Below, piece by piece: positions 19,730-30,002 of a stretch of DNA of 35,871 bases. Positions within the stretch are counted from its first letter, which is position 1. Each line of letters starts with the position of its first letter. A program made the position numbers and the translations under genes. The DNA comes from Gammaproteobacteria bacterium (GTDB lineage: Bacteria > Pseudomonadota > Gammaproteobacteria > Chromatiales > Chromatiaceae): assembly GCA_024276875.1 (NCBI GenBank), contig JAJRWL010000150.1:1-35871 (forward strand), written 5' to 3'. Under the pieces are notes generated by a model, which saw only the letters and a list, made by a program, of their open reading frames with translations, was not told where the DNA came from and ran no database searches.

Positions 19730-20179
19730 ATGAAATACTCTACTTTAGCACTGCCTATCATTATGCTAATGCTACTAGCAGGATGCCAAACACTACCCCG
19801 AACAACCGGTGGCACTGTTGACGTCGCCTCAAAAAATATTCAGCTTAAACTCTATTTTACTGAGCGCGAAAAAGAGCTGATTTACACGCATTATAAATAT
19901 CACAAAAAACACAAGAGAGCGCACCAGAAAAAGCATAAACACATGCCCCCAGGCTTAGCTAAGAAAAAACATCTACCCCCTGGTTTACAAAAACAGCTCA
20001 CAAAAAACGACACCTTACCACCAGGGATACAGCATAGAATGCTACCAAAAAATTTAGAGCAGAAAATGCATCGCTTGGGTCGCAACTATATTAGGGTAAT
20101 TGTTGGGCAAGATATTGTCTTAATGAACCAAAAAACGCGTGTCGTATTTGATGTGGTATTAGGTGCTGCACTCGATTAA
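19730..20179 (+). CDS. Lipoprotein with His/Lys-rich segment and PPGL-type repeats (CigR/RcnB-like)
   Basis: Lipobox LLAGCQ; HKHMPPGLAKKKHLPPGLQKQLTKNDTLPPGIQHRMLPKNLEQKMHRLGRNYIRVIVGQDIVLMNQKTRVVFDVV. Confidence 0.75.
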   Translation: MKYSTLALPIIMLMLLAGCQTLPRTTGGTVDVASKNIQLKLYFTEREKELIYTHYKYHKKHKRAHQKKHKHMPPGLAKKKHLPPGLQKQLTKNDTLPPGIQHRMLPKNLEQKMHRLGRNYIRVIVGQDIVLMNQKTRVVFDVVLGAALD

Positions 20180-20180
20180 A

Positions 20181-20708
20181 TTATATCTGCTCACAACCGT
20201 CTTTTAGGTCATCATTTACGACTATAAAATGGTGTTTCATATACGAGCATAAACGTACCGCATGGTTTTTATCTTCGTTATTTAACCTTTGAAATATTCG
20301 ATTTAAAGCAGAGCTTTGATTGTTATCCATAAAATTCTGATAGTGGATTTCACCGGCTGTTAATTCAAGCTTTAGCGCTGTATTAAAGGCATCTTCTACC
20401 GAGGGTGTTACATCTTTATATTGATCTATAAGTGCTGTTATTGTGGCATTTGAATCTTGAAGTTTTTCTATGCTTGAAGATAAAAGATCCGTTGGCACTT
20501 TCCCTGCCGGCTCAAAGTGCTCTTTTATAGACCTAATTAAAGCGGCGTGATTTTTCTCTTCCACATGTATTTCCCACCAAAATACGGCATGTTCAGAGAA
20601 TAACTCATAAAACAGATGGTAAAGCTTGGCCACATTCAATTCCAATAGGATCGATTCATCCAGCATTTTATGCAGCATATCACTCATGATTAACACCCAA
20701 TAATGCAC
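20181..20708 (-). CDS. Ferritin-like / rubrerythrin-type four-helix protein (start may be Met at 20687)
   Basis: Two ExxH-type motifs (HVEEKNHAALI and NNEDKNHAVRL) spaced as in di-iron four-helix bundles. Confidence 0.65.
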   Translation of the reverse strand: MHYWVLIMSDMLHKMLDESILLELNVAKLYHLFYELFSEHAVFWWEIHVEEKNHAALIRSIKEHFEPAGKVPTDLLSSSIEKLQDSNATITALIDQYKDVTPSVEDAFNTALKLELTAGEIHYQNFMDNNQSSALNRIFQRLNNEDKNHAVRLCSYMKHHFIVVNDDLKDGCEQI

Positions 20709-20977
20709 GTTAACTATTAGTATTTCTGATGTTACCTATACAGACAGAGACATCACACCCATTGCTAATGAAGAACCTCTATCAAATTTTGATCTTCACA
20801 CTAACTTTAGCAACATCACTTGGAAATGCATGCAATATATCCAAATAGCGCCTTATTTAAGGAAGCACTAAATTAAGCCACACAATTTATCCTGGTTTAA
20901 ATATTATTAGTCAATATGCGTTTGATCATAAGCTCTATATAATATGCTCCCAATTTCCCCCAACCTCGGTTTCTCCC

Positions 20978-23900
20978 ATGATTCAACCTACAGACCGCAG
21001 CCATGAACTAGAAGCTATCATGAATGAACGCATCATGATTTTAGATGGTGCCATGGGCACGATGGTGCAACGCCATAAATTAGAAGAGCAAGATTATCGC
21101 GGTGAACGCTTTGCTGATTGGCCGATTGACCTCAAAGGGATGAATGATCTGCTGATACTCACCCAGCCCAATGTAATCCAAGGCATCCATGAGCAGTATC
21201 TGGAAGCCGGTGCCGATATCATCGAAACCAACACCTTTGGTGCAACCCGCAGCGATCTGATCAAATTTCAACTCTCTGACTATGCCTTTGAGTTAAATGT
21301 CGCTGCCGCCAAGCTGGCCAAAGAAGCCGCAGACAAATACTCCACCCCTGAAAAACCCCGATTTGTAGCGGGTGTGCTAGGCCCCAATCAAAAAACCGCC
21401 TCCGTCTCTATTGATGTGAATGACCCTGGCGCGCGTGCCATTACCTTTGACGCATTGGTGGAAGATTACACCGAAGCGGCTCGTGGTTTGATTGAGGGTG
21501 GTGTAGATATCCTGCTCATCGAAACTGTCTTTGACACCCTTAATGCCAAAGCGGCCGTCTTTGCCGTACAGCAGGTATTTGAGGAGGATGGGGTCACACG
21601 ACCGATTATGATCTCCGGCACCATCACCGATGCCGCTGGTCGTACCCTCTCTGGCCAAACCACCGAGGCCTTCTACAACTCCCTGCGTCATGCTAACCCA
21701 ATCAGTTTTGGCCTGAACTGTGCACTGGGACCAGACCAGTTGCGCCAATACGTGGAAGAGGTTTCGCGCATCTCAGAGACACGCACCTCTGCCCACCCCA
21801 ATGCGGGGCTGCCCAATGAGCTGGGGGGGTACGATCTCAGCCCAGAGGATATGGCAGACAAGATTGCAGAGTGGGCGCAAAGTGGTTTTCTCAACATCAT
21901 CGGTGGCTGCTGTGGCACCTCGCCTGACCACATCCGCGCTATCGCCAAGGCCGTTGCTAATATTGCACCCCGCAAACTGCCCAAGTTATCGCATGCTTGC
22001 CGCCTGGCAGGGATGGAACCTTGCAACATCGAAGAAGATGCACTCTTCGTCAATATCGGGGAGCGCACCAATGTTGCAGGCTCTGCCCGTTTTAAACGGC
22101 TCATTATGGAAGAGGATTATGAGGCCGCACTAGAGATTGCTCGGCAACAGGTAGAGAACGGCGCTCAAGTCATCGACATCAATATGGATGATGCCATGTT
22201 GGACTCCACCGCCTCCATGGTGCATTTTCTCAACCTCATTGCAGGGGAGCCGGATATTGCCAAGGTCCCCATTATGATCGACTCTTCCAAATGGGAGGTG
22301 TTGGAAGCCGGACTCAAATGCATCCAAGGTAAGGGGATACTGAACTCCATCTCCATGAAAGAGGGAGAAGCCAAATTTATTGAACAGGCCAGACTGATCC
22401 GCCGCTACGGTGCCGCCGTCATCATCATGGCCTTTGATGAAAAGGGGCAAGCTGACTCATTTGAGCGCAAGATTGAAATCTGTAGTCGCGCCTACAAAAT
22501 CCTCACCGAACAGGTCGGCTTCCCCGCTGAAGATATTATCTTTGACCCTGCGGTGCTCACCGTCGGCACCGGCATGAAAGAGCACAATCGCTACGGTCTG
22601 GATTTTATCGAAGCCTGTGCGGCCATTAAAAAGCAGCTCCCGCATGCACGCATCTCCGCCGGTGTCTCCAACATCTCTTTTGCCTTTCGTGGCAACAACC
22701 CCGTGCGCGAAGCGATCCACGCCGTATTTCTCTACCACACCATCCAGGCCGGACTGGACATGGGCATTGTCAATGCCGGTCAGCTGGCCATCTATGATGA
22801 TCTACCAAAAGAGCTGCGAGCGCTGGTCGAAGATATGGTGCTCAACCGCCATCCCGATGCGACCGAACAACTGTTGGATGTGGCTGAAAAATATCGCGGG
22901 GATGGCAGCGTTAGCGTACAAAAAGAGGATCTCGCTTGGCGTGATCAACCTGTCACCCAGCGCCTTGAACATGCCCTAATCAAAGGACTCACAGAGTATA
23001 TCGATGCTGATACAGCAGAGGCCTTGGTCGAATTGGGTCGTCCGCTGCATGTCATCGACGGCCCTTTAATGGCAGGGATGAACCATGTCGGTAAACTATT
23101 TGGTGAAGGAAAGATGTTCCTGCCACAGGTGGTTAAATCCGCACGGGTAATGAAAAAATCCGTGGCCTTTCTGCAACCCTATATGGAGCAAGAAAAGGAG
23201 GGCGGCGGCGCACAGTCCGCTGGCCGCATCCTACTGGCAACAGTCAAAGGCGACGTGCATGATATTGGCAAAAATATCGTGGCCGTGGTGCTGCAATGCA
23301 ACAATTATGAAGTGATTGATATTGGCGTCATGATACCGGCAGAAACTATCCTGCAACAGGCTCGTGAATTAAACGCTGATATCATTGGCCTATCTGGTCT
23401 CATCACCCCATCACTGGATGAGATGGTACACATCGCTAAAGAGATGCAGCGGCAGGGGTTTAAAACGCCGCTACTAATAGGCGGTGCCACCACCTCCAAG
23501 ATTCATGCTGCGGTCAAGATCAACCCAGAATATGACGGGGCGGTAGTACATGTCATGGATGCCTCACTGGCCGTCGGTGTTGCTGGCAAACTGCTATCCG
23601 CAACACAGCGAGATGATTATATTCAATCCATTAAAAAGGATTATGCTGAGGCTCGTACAGCACGCTTAGGCAAAAATGAGCAGCGCAAACTGGTCTCACT
23701 GGAAGCCGCGCGTGCCAATGCCATGCAGACGGATTGGACCGTGGTACAACCTGTTAAACCCGCTCAACTTGGCATCCAGGTTTTTGATGATATTTCACTG
23801 ACAGCCATCGCTGAGTGCATTGATTGGAGTCCCTTCTTCTTCACCTGGGAGATGAAAAAGCGTTACCCCGCCATCCTGAATGACCCCAAAAAAGGCGCAG

Positions 23901-24676
23901 AAGCCCGCCGTCTTTTTGCAGATGCCCACGCCATGCTAAAACAGATCATTGATGAGCGATGGCTCCAGGCCAAAGCCGTGATTGGCCTCTTTCCTGCGGC
24001 TCGTATTGGGGCAGATGATGTTGCCGTTTACACCGATGACAGCCGCAATGAAGTTAGCGCTCACTTTCATTTTATCAGGCAACAGATAGGCAAACAAAAA
24101 GCAGGCGAACCCAATCTCTGTCTCGCCGACCTTATCGCCCCAGAAGATATTGGGGTAGCAGATTATATAGGTGCCTTTGCCGTTACTACCGGCATTGGCA
24201 TTGAGCAAAAGCTGGCAGAATTTGAGGCCGAACATGACGACTATAAGAGCATCATGCTCAAAGCACTGGCAGATCGTCTGGCTGAAGCACTGGCAGAATG
24301 GATGCACCAACAGGTGCGTACAAAATTCTGGGGATACAGTGCCGATGAACAGCTCAGCAATAATGAATTGATTGCAGAAGCGTATCAGGGCATTCGACCG
24401 GCAGCAGGCTACCCATCCAGCCCCGAGCATACTGAAAAAGAGCTGCTGTGGCAGCTATTGCAAGCTGAAAAGAATACCGGCATTACATTAACTGAGAGCT
24501 ATGCCATGCACCCAGGTGCCTCAATAAGTGGACTCTACTTTGCCCACCCCCAAGCACGTTACTTTGGCACGGGTAAGATTAACCGCGATCAAGTGACAGA
24601 TTATGCCCAGCGCAAAGGCATGGATGTTAAAACAGCCGAACGTTGGTTGGCTCCCATACTGGGCTACTCAGTATAA
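20978..24676 (+). CDS. metH: Cobalamin-dependent methionine synthase
   Basis: 1232 aa; [52 protein letters not shown] (B12 binding), C-terminal activation domain [24 protein letters not shown]. Confidence 0.98.
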   Translation: MIQPTDRSHELEAIMNERIMILDGAMGTMVQRHKLEEQDYRGERFADWPIDLKGMNDLLILTQPNVIQGIHEQYLEAGADIIETNTFGATRSDLIKFQLSDYAFELNVAAAKLAKEAADKYSTPEKPRFVAGVLGPNQKTASVSIDVNDPGARAITFDALVEDYTEAARGLIEGGVDILLIETVFDTLNAKAAVFAVQQVFEEDGVTRPIMISGTITDAAGRTLSGQTTEAFYNSLRHANPISFGLNCALGPDQLRQYVEEVSRISETRTSAHPNAGLPNELGGYDLSPEDMADKIAEWAQSGFLNIIGGCCGTSPDHIRAIAKAVANIAPRKLPKLSHACRLAGMEPCNIEEDALFVNIGERTNVAGSARFKRLIMEEDYEAALEIARQQVENGAQVIDINMDDAMLDSTASMVHFLNLIAGEPDIAKVPIMIDSSKWEVLEAGLKCIQGKGILNSISMKEGEAKFIEQARLIRRYGAAVIIMAFDEKGQADSFERKIEICSRAYKILTEQVGFPAEDIIFDPAVLTVGTGMKEHNRYGLDFIEACAAIKKQLPHARISAGVSNISFAFRGNNPVREAIHAVFLYHTIQAGLDMGIVNAGQLAIYDDLPKELRALVEDMVLNRHPDATEQLLDVAEKYRGDGSVSVQKEDLAWRDQPVTQRLEHALIKGLTEYIDADTAEALVELGRPLHVIDGPLMAGMNHVGKLFGEGKMFLPQVVKSARVMKKSVAFLQPYMEQEKEGGGAQSAGRILLATVKGDVHDIGKNIVAVVLQCNNYEVIDIGVMIPAETILQQARELNADIIGLSGLITPSLDEMVHIAKEMQRQGFKTPLLIGGATTSKIHAAVKINPEYDGAVVHVMDASLAVGVAGKLLSATQRDDYIQSIKKDYAEARTARLGKNEQRKLVSLEAARANAMQTDWTVVQPVKPAQLGIQVFDDISLTAIAECIDWSPFFFTWEMKKRYPAILNDPKKGAEARRLFADAHAMLKQIIDERWLQAKAVIGLFPAARIGADDVAVYTDDSRNEVSAHFHFIRQQIGKQKAGEPNLCLADLIAPEDIGVADYIGAFAVTTGIGIEQKLAEFEAEHDDYKSIMLKALADRLAEALAEWMHQQVRTKFWGYSADEQLSNNELIAEAYQGIRPAAGYPSSPEHTEKELLWQLLQAEKNTGITLTESYAMHPGASISGLYFAHPQARYFGTGKINRDQVTDYAQRKGMDVKTAERWLAPILGYSV

Positions 24677-24768
24677 GCTGAATACTTTGTTACAAAAAGA
24701 ATTCCTAAGATCGGTTATCATTAACCCCATAGGCTGCAAAAAGCAGCCTCTGCAATCCAGGAGAATGC

Positions 24769-25131
24769 ATGCAAGCTGAAAAACTGCGCGATATAGTCAT
24801 CAAAGCGCTTGAAGATATGAAGGCCAAAGATATCGTTGTAATCGATGTTAAAGGCCGAAGCAGCGTCACTGATATCATGATAATCGCCAGCGGCACCTCC
24901 GCCCAACATGTTAAATCCCTTGCTGAAACCGTTGCCATCCAAGCCAAAGAGGCTGGAGAAGCGCCCTTAGGTTCAGAAGGTGTCAGTGAAGGTGAGTGGG
25001 CACTGATCGACATCAATTGTATCGTGGTTCACATCATGCTGCCCAAGGTACGCGATTTCTATCAACTGGAGCGATTATGGAATCTAGACATACCCACCGT
25101 TGAAGTAACCGCTGAAACGAACTCACACTGA
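24769..25131 (+). CDS. rsfS: Ribosomal silencing factor RsfS
   Basis: KAKDIVVIDVKGRSSVTDIMIIASGTSAQHVKSLAE...GEWALIDINCIVVHIMLPKVRDFYQLERLW. Confidence 0.95.
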   Translation: MQAEKLRDIVIKALEDMKAKDIVVIDVKGRSSVTDIMIIASGTSAQHVKSLAETVAIQAKEAGEAPLGSEGVSEGEWALIDINCIVVHIMLPKVRDFYQLERLWNLDIPTVEVTAETNSH

Positions 25132-25142
25132 TTTAACAATGG

Positions 25143-25268
25143 ACGCTGCAAAGCGGCGTTCATCAAACCCATCTAATAAACCACCCCGCAGCCAGCTGAC
25201 GGGGTATTACGGAATCTCATAATCTAAACGCCGCAAGCAGCGAGAAATTGAACCCCAAGAGATTAAAA
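25143..25268. repeat. Two diverged direct copies of a hairpin-containing ~38-41 bp repeat flanking a third hairpin
   Basis: 25143-25180 ACGCTGCAAAGCGGCGTTCATCAAACCCATCTAATAAA versus 25228-25268 ACGCCGCAAGCAGCGAGAAATTGAACCCCAAGAGATTAAA; between them ACCCCG-N11-CGGGGT (25183-25205). Confidence 0.5.
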
Positions 25269-25353
25269 TTCACACCATGCGCCAAACCTTGAATTCTGGT
25301 AGAATCTACCAAAAATAAAAACACCCTCCACACAGCCTTCTACACCAAAAACA

Positions 25354-25908
25354 TTGAAAATAACTATCGCTTTACTGCTGCTTCTCTTCACGAGCATGGC
25401 ATCTGCGGACGAAGGAAACACCTGTCTGCTAAAACATTATGATGAATATATCGAAAATCGAATTACCTTATTTGAAAAGGTAGATATCGTCTATAAAGCA
25501 ACATACCCAAAAATTTATAAAGTATATAAACCTGTACTAACAGGCCATCGGTTGTTTGCAAAGATAAATCAATTTGTATTTCACCATTTTGTTGAACATG
25601 ATATCCGCAAATTAAAGCTCCGCCATGGTTTTATTAATGCCGCTCCAAACTGGATCAAAGATGCCTGTAATGGACGTGATTGCATTAATGCACTGTATGT
25701 AAAACTTACAAAGCTGCCTGGTTTTAATGCACTGTATACACAATGGTCTGAAGCTAGAAAGCAGATCAAAAAATCATATGCACAAAAAGAGATCGCTCAG
25801 GCAGGCAGCACCTATTTTAAATTATTAGGTGAAAAAAGCGTGTTGCCTTACGCCCTTAAAGATATGCGATATTATGGTTTAAAAGTGGATAAACTGGTTT
25901 GTGAATAA
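25354..25908 (+). CDS. Secreted hypothetical protein
   Basis: TTG start with signal peptide MKITIALLLLLFTSMASA; 184 aa, four Cys, no recognised domain. Confidence 0.6.
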   Translation: MKITIALLLLLFTSMASADEGNTCLLKHYDEYIENRITLFEKVDIVYKATYPKIYKVYKPVLTGHRLFAKINQFVFHHFVEHDIRKLKLRHGFINAAPNWIKDACNGRDCINALYVKLTKLPGFNALYTQWSEARKQIKKSYAQKEIAQAGSTYFKLLGEKSVLPYALKDMRYYGLKVDKLVCE

Positions 25909-26004
25909 CATCGCTACCATCTACAAAATCAACTTATCTCTTTCAATTTCTATAAGGTTCGCGACTGTGAATCCTCCACCGGCTAAAAGCAGGCTGTCGC
26001 TAAA

Positions 26005-26113
26005 CTACATAAAAGCCATCGCCTGATTCTAGTGGTGCTCGGTTCTTGATATATTCCTTCCAAACTTCATCCATTACATTTCCACTCGAAGAAAATAAAC
26101 ATCCCCGAGGCAA
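26005..26113 (-). pseudogene. IS200-like (Y1-type) transposase C-terminal remnant
   Basis: Minus-strand reading LPRGCLFSSSGNVMDEVWKEYIKNRAPLESGDGFYVV* resembles the C-terminus of IS200/REP-associated Y1 transposases (LW..GYF..S.GNVT.E....YI..Q....DD.F.V). An in-frame stop lies immediately upstream, so no catalytic part remains. Confidence 0.6.
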
Positions 26114-26170
26114 GCCCTCTCACTATCGCTCAACTTTCTCGTTCCTCGAAAGCGCGGCACTAACCCGTAC

Positions 26171-26362
26171 ATTTTTGAAGAGTTTACATGGGTAAATACG
26201 ATGATAACTAATGTTAAAAATGCCGTAACAGGAACCTATCATGCTATTGAGCCAAAACATTTGTCCCGCCATCTTGCTGAATTTTGCTATCGGTTTAATC
26301 GTCGATTTCAACTTAGAGATATGTTGCTTTACGGACTCCGCCAATGCCAAATAGACTATTGA
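26171..26362 (+). pseudogene. IS1595-family transposase C-terminal remnant
   Basis: Plus-strand reading FEEFTWVNTMITNVKNAVTGTYHAIEPKHLSRHLAEFCYRFNRRFQLRDMLLYGLRQCQIDY* carries the IS1595 signature (WVNT...N.K....GTYHA..PKHL.RYLAEF.YRFNRRF). No intact N-terminal or DDE part upstream. Confidence 0.82.
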
Positions 26363-26453
26363 AACGGGCTGAGAGTTGTGGGTAATCAGGTTGATTTATA
26401 GGCTTTAGGTTCAAAACTCATAAAGTAGCAATAATGGGAGGTAATATAGAAAT

Positions 26454-26492
26454 AACCCCATCAGCTTTTATGGCCGGCGGGGCTGTGGGGTT
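26454..26492 (-). terminator. Candidate terminator of the mlaC-like gene
   Basis: AACCCCA-c-AGC ... GCT-ga-TGGGGTT hairpin at the stop codon on the minus strand, followed by ATTTCTATAT. Confidence 0.4.
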
Positions 26493-27147
26493 AACGAGAA
26501 GCCTGTTGGGGTATTGCCGTGCGGCGGTTGTTTAGTTTGGTAATACGTTTAATTAAACCCTTCATGCCATTGCGGCGAACCTCTTTAGAAAAGGTGCTGC
26601 GGTAGTTGGTAACTAGACTGATGCCTTCGATGACTACATCATATACCAGCCAATCGTTCTCTTTTTTATGCATGCGATAATTGACGGAGATAGGGGGTGC
26701 ATCAGAGCGCAGGATTTCACTGCGTACCATGATGTTTTTAGCCTCTGTTGTGTTATGTCGAGGAATAAAATGGAGTGACCAATCGCCAAATTCGCGAAAT
26801 GCTGTGGAATAGGTTCTTACCAGTAGGCGTTGAAATTGTTGCATAAATTCTTCTTTTTGGGCGCTGGACGCACGTCGCCAATGTTTGCCCAAGGCCAAGC
26901 CTGATAGCCGATGGAAATCAATATGTGGGGCAAGAACTTCGTTGGCGAGTTGATAAACATAGGCTCTATCTATTTTAATGCGTGCCCGATTCTCTTTTAA
27001 AAGTGTTTTTAAAGATTCAGAGACATCCTGTACCGCCTGCTCAGGTGCGGGCAGTGTTTCAGCTGCAGTAGCAAAGGTGCAGAAAAGTAGTAGCAGCGCA
27101 AAGGTTACATTAATCCCAATATGAAAATGTGGTTTTAAATATGCCAT
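26491..27147 (-). CDS. MlaC/Ttg2D-family phospholipid-binding (toluene tolerance) protein
   Basis: Signal peptide; LLKENRARIKIDRAYVYQLANEVLAPHIDFHRLSGLALGKHWRRASSAQKEEFMQQFQRLLVRTYSTAF; YDVVIEGISLVTNYRSTFSKEVRRNGMKGLI. Confidence 0.93.
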   Translation of the reverse strand: MAYLKPHFHIGINVTFALLLLFCTFATAAETLPAPEQAVQDVSESLKTLLKENRARIKIDRAYVYQLANEVLAPHIDFHRLSGLALGKHWRRASSAQKEEFMQQFQRLLVRTYSTAFREFGDWSLHFIPRHNTTEAKNIMVRSEILRSDAPPISVNYRMHKKENDWLVYDVVIEGISLVTNYRSTFSKEVRRNGMKGLIKRITKLNNRRTAIPQQASR

Positions 27148-27402
27148 ATTCGTTCCTGTTATTGAGTGGCGTATATACCTAGCATCGGCTAGGTAGGAAA
27201 TATATGAATGATGCTTAGAAGCTATTATTGGTTTTTACGAATCTGCTTCGTTTTAACTGAATAGTTTGGCGGTAGTACTACTGCTAAGGTATCGTATATC
27301 AGAGAAAAGCGTGTAGGCATCCTCTTAAATACAAAATGAGAATGCCTCAATCCAAAGACCATTATAATAGCTTATTAAAACTATCGACAATTATATTTTT
27401 AG

Positions 27403-28419
<1,017 letters not shown>

Positions 28420-28420
28420 G

Positions 28421-29245
28421 ATGGCGACTGATATTGATCAATATGCTGTTATTGGCAACCCCATCGCGCACAGTAAATCACCGCTCATTCATCATGCCTT
28501 TGCCGAGCAGACGGGCGAGCAGCTGGAGTACAGTCGGCTGCTTGGAGAACCCAAACGCTTTGCAAAAAATGTGGCAGACTTTTTAGCCGCAGGTGGCCGA
28601 GGTCTCAATGTTACCGTCCCTTTTAAGGAAGATGCCTGGCAGCTGGTTGATGAGTTGAGTGTGCGTGCAGAATCAGCTCGGGCTGTAAATACCATCATTC
28701 AGTTGGATGACGGTCGTCTTCGTGGTGATAACACGGATGGCATGGGTCTTGTTAGAGACCTGCAAGAGAATCAACATCTGAAACTGGCGGATTCGCGTAT
28801 CCTTCTGCTGGGTGCGGGGGGGGCTTCCCGTGGGGTATTGCGACCACTTTTAGAGGCAAACCCTAAGCAGATTGTGATCGCAAATCGTACTGCATCTAAA
28901 GCCATTGCACTGGCTTCGGATCTAACGACACTTGAGGTAGTGGCAGGCTGCGGTCTTAATGATCTTGCGGGCAAGAGGTTTGACCTCATTATTAATGCGA
29001 CGGCTGCGGGTCTGACGGATCAGGTTCCAGACATCCCCAATGGGCTGCTGGAAAAAGGGGGCAGCTGCTACGACATGATGTATGGCGACAAACCGACCGC
29101 CTTTATGCGCTGGGGTTTGGGGCAAGGAGCTGCCAAGGTTATTGATGGATTGGGCATGCTGGTTGAGCAGGCAGCCGAGTCATTCTACCTTTGGCGTGGC
29201 ATTCGTCCGGAGACGGCAACAGTCATGAAAATGATGCGTGGCTAA
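28421..29245 (+). CDS. aroE: Shikimate dehydrogenase (start revised to ATG 28421)
   Basis: YAVIGNPIAHSKSPLIHHAFAEQTG, NVTVPFKEDAW, NTDGMGLVRDL, LLLGAGGASRGVLRPLL, IINATAAGL, DMMYGDKPTAFMRWG. Confidence 0.96.
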   Translation: MATDIDQYAVIGNPIAHSKSPLIHHAFAEQTGEQLEYSRLLGEPKRFAKNVADFLAAGGRGLNVTVPFKEDAWQLVDELSVRAESARAVNTIIQLDDGRLRGDNTDGMGLVRDLQENQHLKLADSRILLLGAGGASRGVLRPLLEANPKQIVIANRTASKAIALASDLTTLEVVAGCGLNDLAGKRFDLIINATAAGLTDQVPDIPNGLLEKGGSCYDMMYGDKPTAFMRWGLGQGAAKVIDGLGMLVEQAAESFYLWRGIRPETATVMKMMRG

Positions 29246-29586
29246 TGTTTACTTTTACGGCGTTCAGTTACCCTGCGTTCTGTTTGATGCCAAGGTCTCT
29301 CCCGCCAATTGAGCGCACGTCGTTCGCGGCAATAGCTTCGATGGACGAATTCGCGCACATCAAGCGGTTGCCCATAGTATGAGACACCATCCATCTCTTG
29401 CATCAACTGTTCGGCCTCTGCTGTATTATTGGGAGAAAATTGAGCTAGAAAATAGTGGAACTCCCGCCCCTGCCTATCTTGATCATCAACACGTTTAATG
29501 GGTACATCAAAATCCCAGTTGCCATGCAGCTCACGGATTTCGCTAAATGAGATGCGTGAGGGTAGATTGCCAATAAAAACATCCAT
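29242..29586 (-). CDS. RNA-binding protein, RRM domain (start likely Met at 29586)
   Basis: MDVFIGNLPSRISFSEIRELHG...HYFLAQFSPNNTAEAEQLMQEMDGVSYYGQPLDVREFVHRS; RBS-like TTTGGAGATAATAAA upstream of the revised ATG. Confidence 0.75.
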   Translation of the reverse strand: MDVFIGNLPSRISFSEIRELHGNWDFDVPIKRVDDQDRQGREFHYFLAQFSPNNTAEAEQLMQEMDGVSYYGQPLDVREFVHRSYCRERRALNWRERPWHQTERRVTERRKSKH

Positions 29587-29694
29587 TTTATTATCTCCAA
29601 AAATAACCATACAAGTATCCATGATGGATATAAGTTTAGTTGCTAGCCAAAATATTTGAATCTTTTCCTGCGTAAAACTTGACGCTCAAATAGC

Positions 29695-29900
29695 CATTCC
29701 CTATGCTGACGAGCAGTTACAGGGATCAGGAAGCCGGTCAAATACCGGCACTGCCCCCGCAACGGTAGACGAGTTATTCATTTGCACAAGCCACTGCACT
29801 CCGGTGTGGGAAGGCGCAATTGAAGAGAGCCAAGCGTTCACTCGTGAGTCCGGAGACCGGCCTGTAGTCAATCAGTTCCTAGTCATCGCGGAGGGCGATA
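29695..29900 (+). ncRNA. Cobalamin (AdoCbl) riboswitch
   Basis: Conserved cores: cagggatcaggaagccggt, caaataccggcactgcccccgcaacggta, gccactgcactccggtgtgggaaggc, and B12 box gagtccggagaccggcctg. Directly upstream of the cob operon. Confidence 0.93.
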
Positions 29901-29963
29901 ACAGGGTATGACACTGCCGTTCTCTTAAGCTATTCAGCAGAGAACCGTTGGCCTGCCCCCTGT

Positions 29964-29995
29964 TGATCCTCCCACAAAGTAGGTTGCGAGGATTA
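29964..29995 (+). promoter_or_regulatory. Candidate Shine-Dalgarno-sequestering hairpin upstream of cobO
   Basis: TGATCCTC (29964-29971) pairs with GAGGATTA (29988-29995), one G-U pair, 16-nt loop. GAGG is the likely SD before ATG 30003. Confidence 0.45.
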
Positions 29996-30002
29996 CAGCA
30001 AA

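Noticed and set aside
20709-20977. Possible riboswitch (cobalamin or SAH) in the metH leader
   Set aside because: No B12 box or SAH-riboswitch core recognised; leader is AT-rich without the conserved motifs.
21080-24430. Many long antisense and alternate-frame ORFs inside metH
   Set aside because: Composition-driven shadow ORFs of the 1232-codon metH gene.
25950-25985. GGTTCG...AATCCTCCA pattern resembling a tRNA T-arm
   Set aside because: T-loop length and sequence are wrong and there is no acceptor, D or anticodon arm upstream.
26123-26350. Minus-strand 75-aa ORF
   Set aside because: Antisense of the IS1595 transposase remnant; not a plausible gene.
27262-27290. Palindrome GTAGTACTAC between the mlaC-like gene and hemB
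   Set aside because: Only 10 bp and no recognised regulator motif; too short to support a call.
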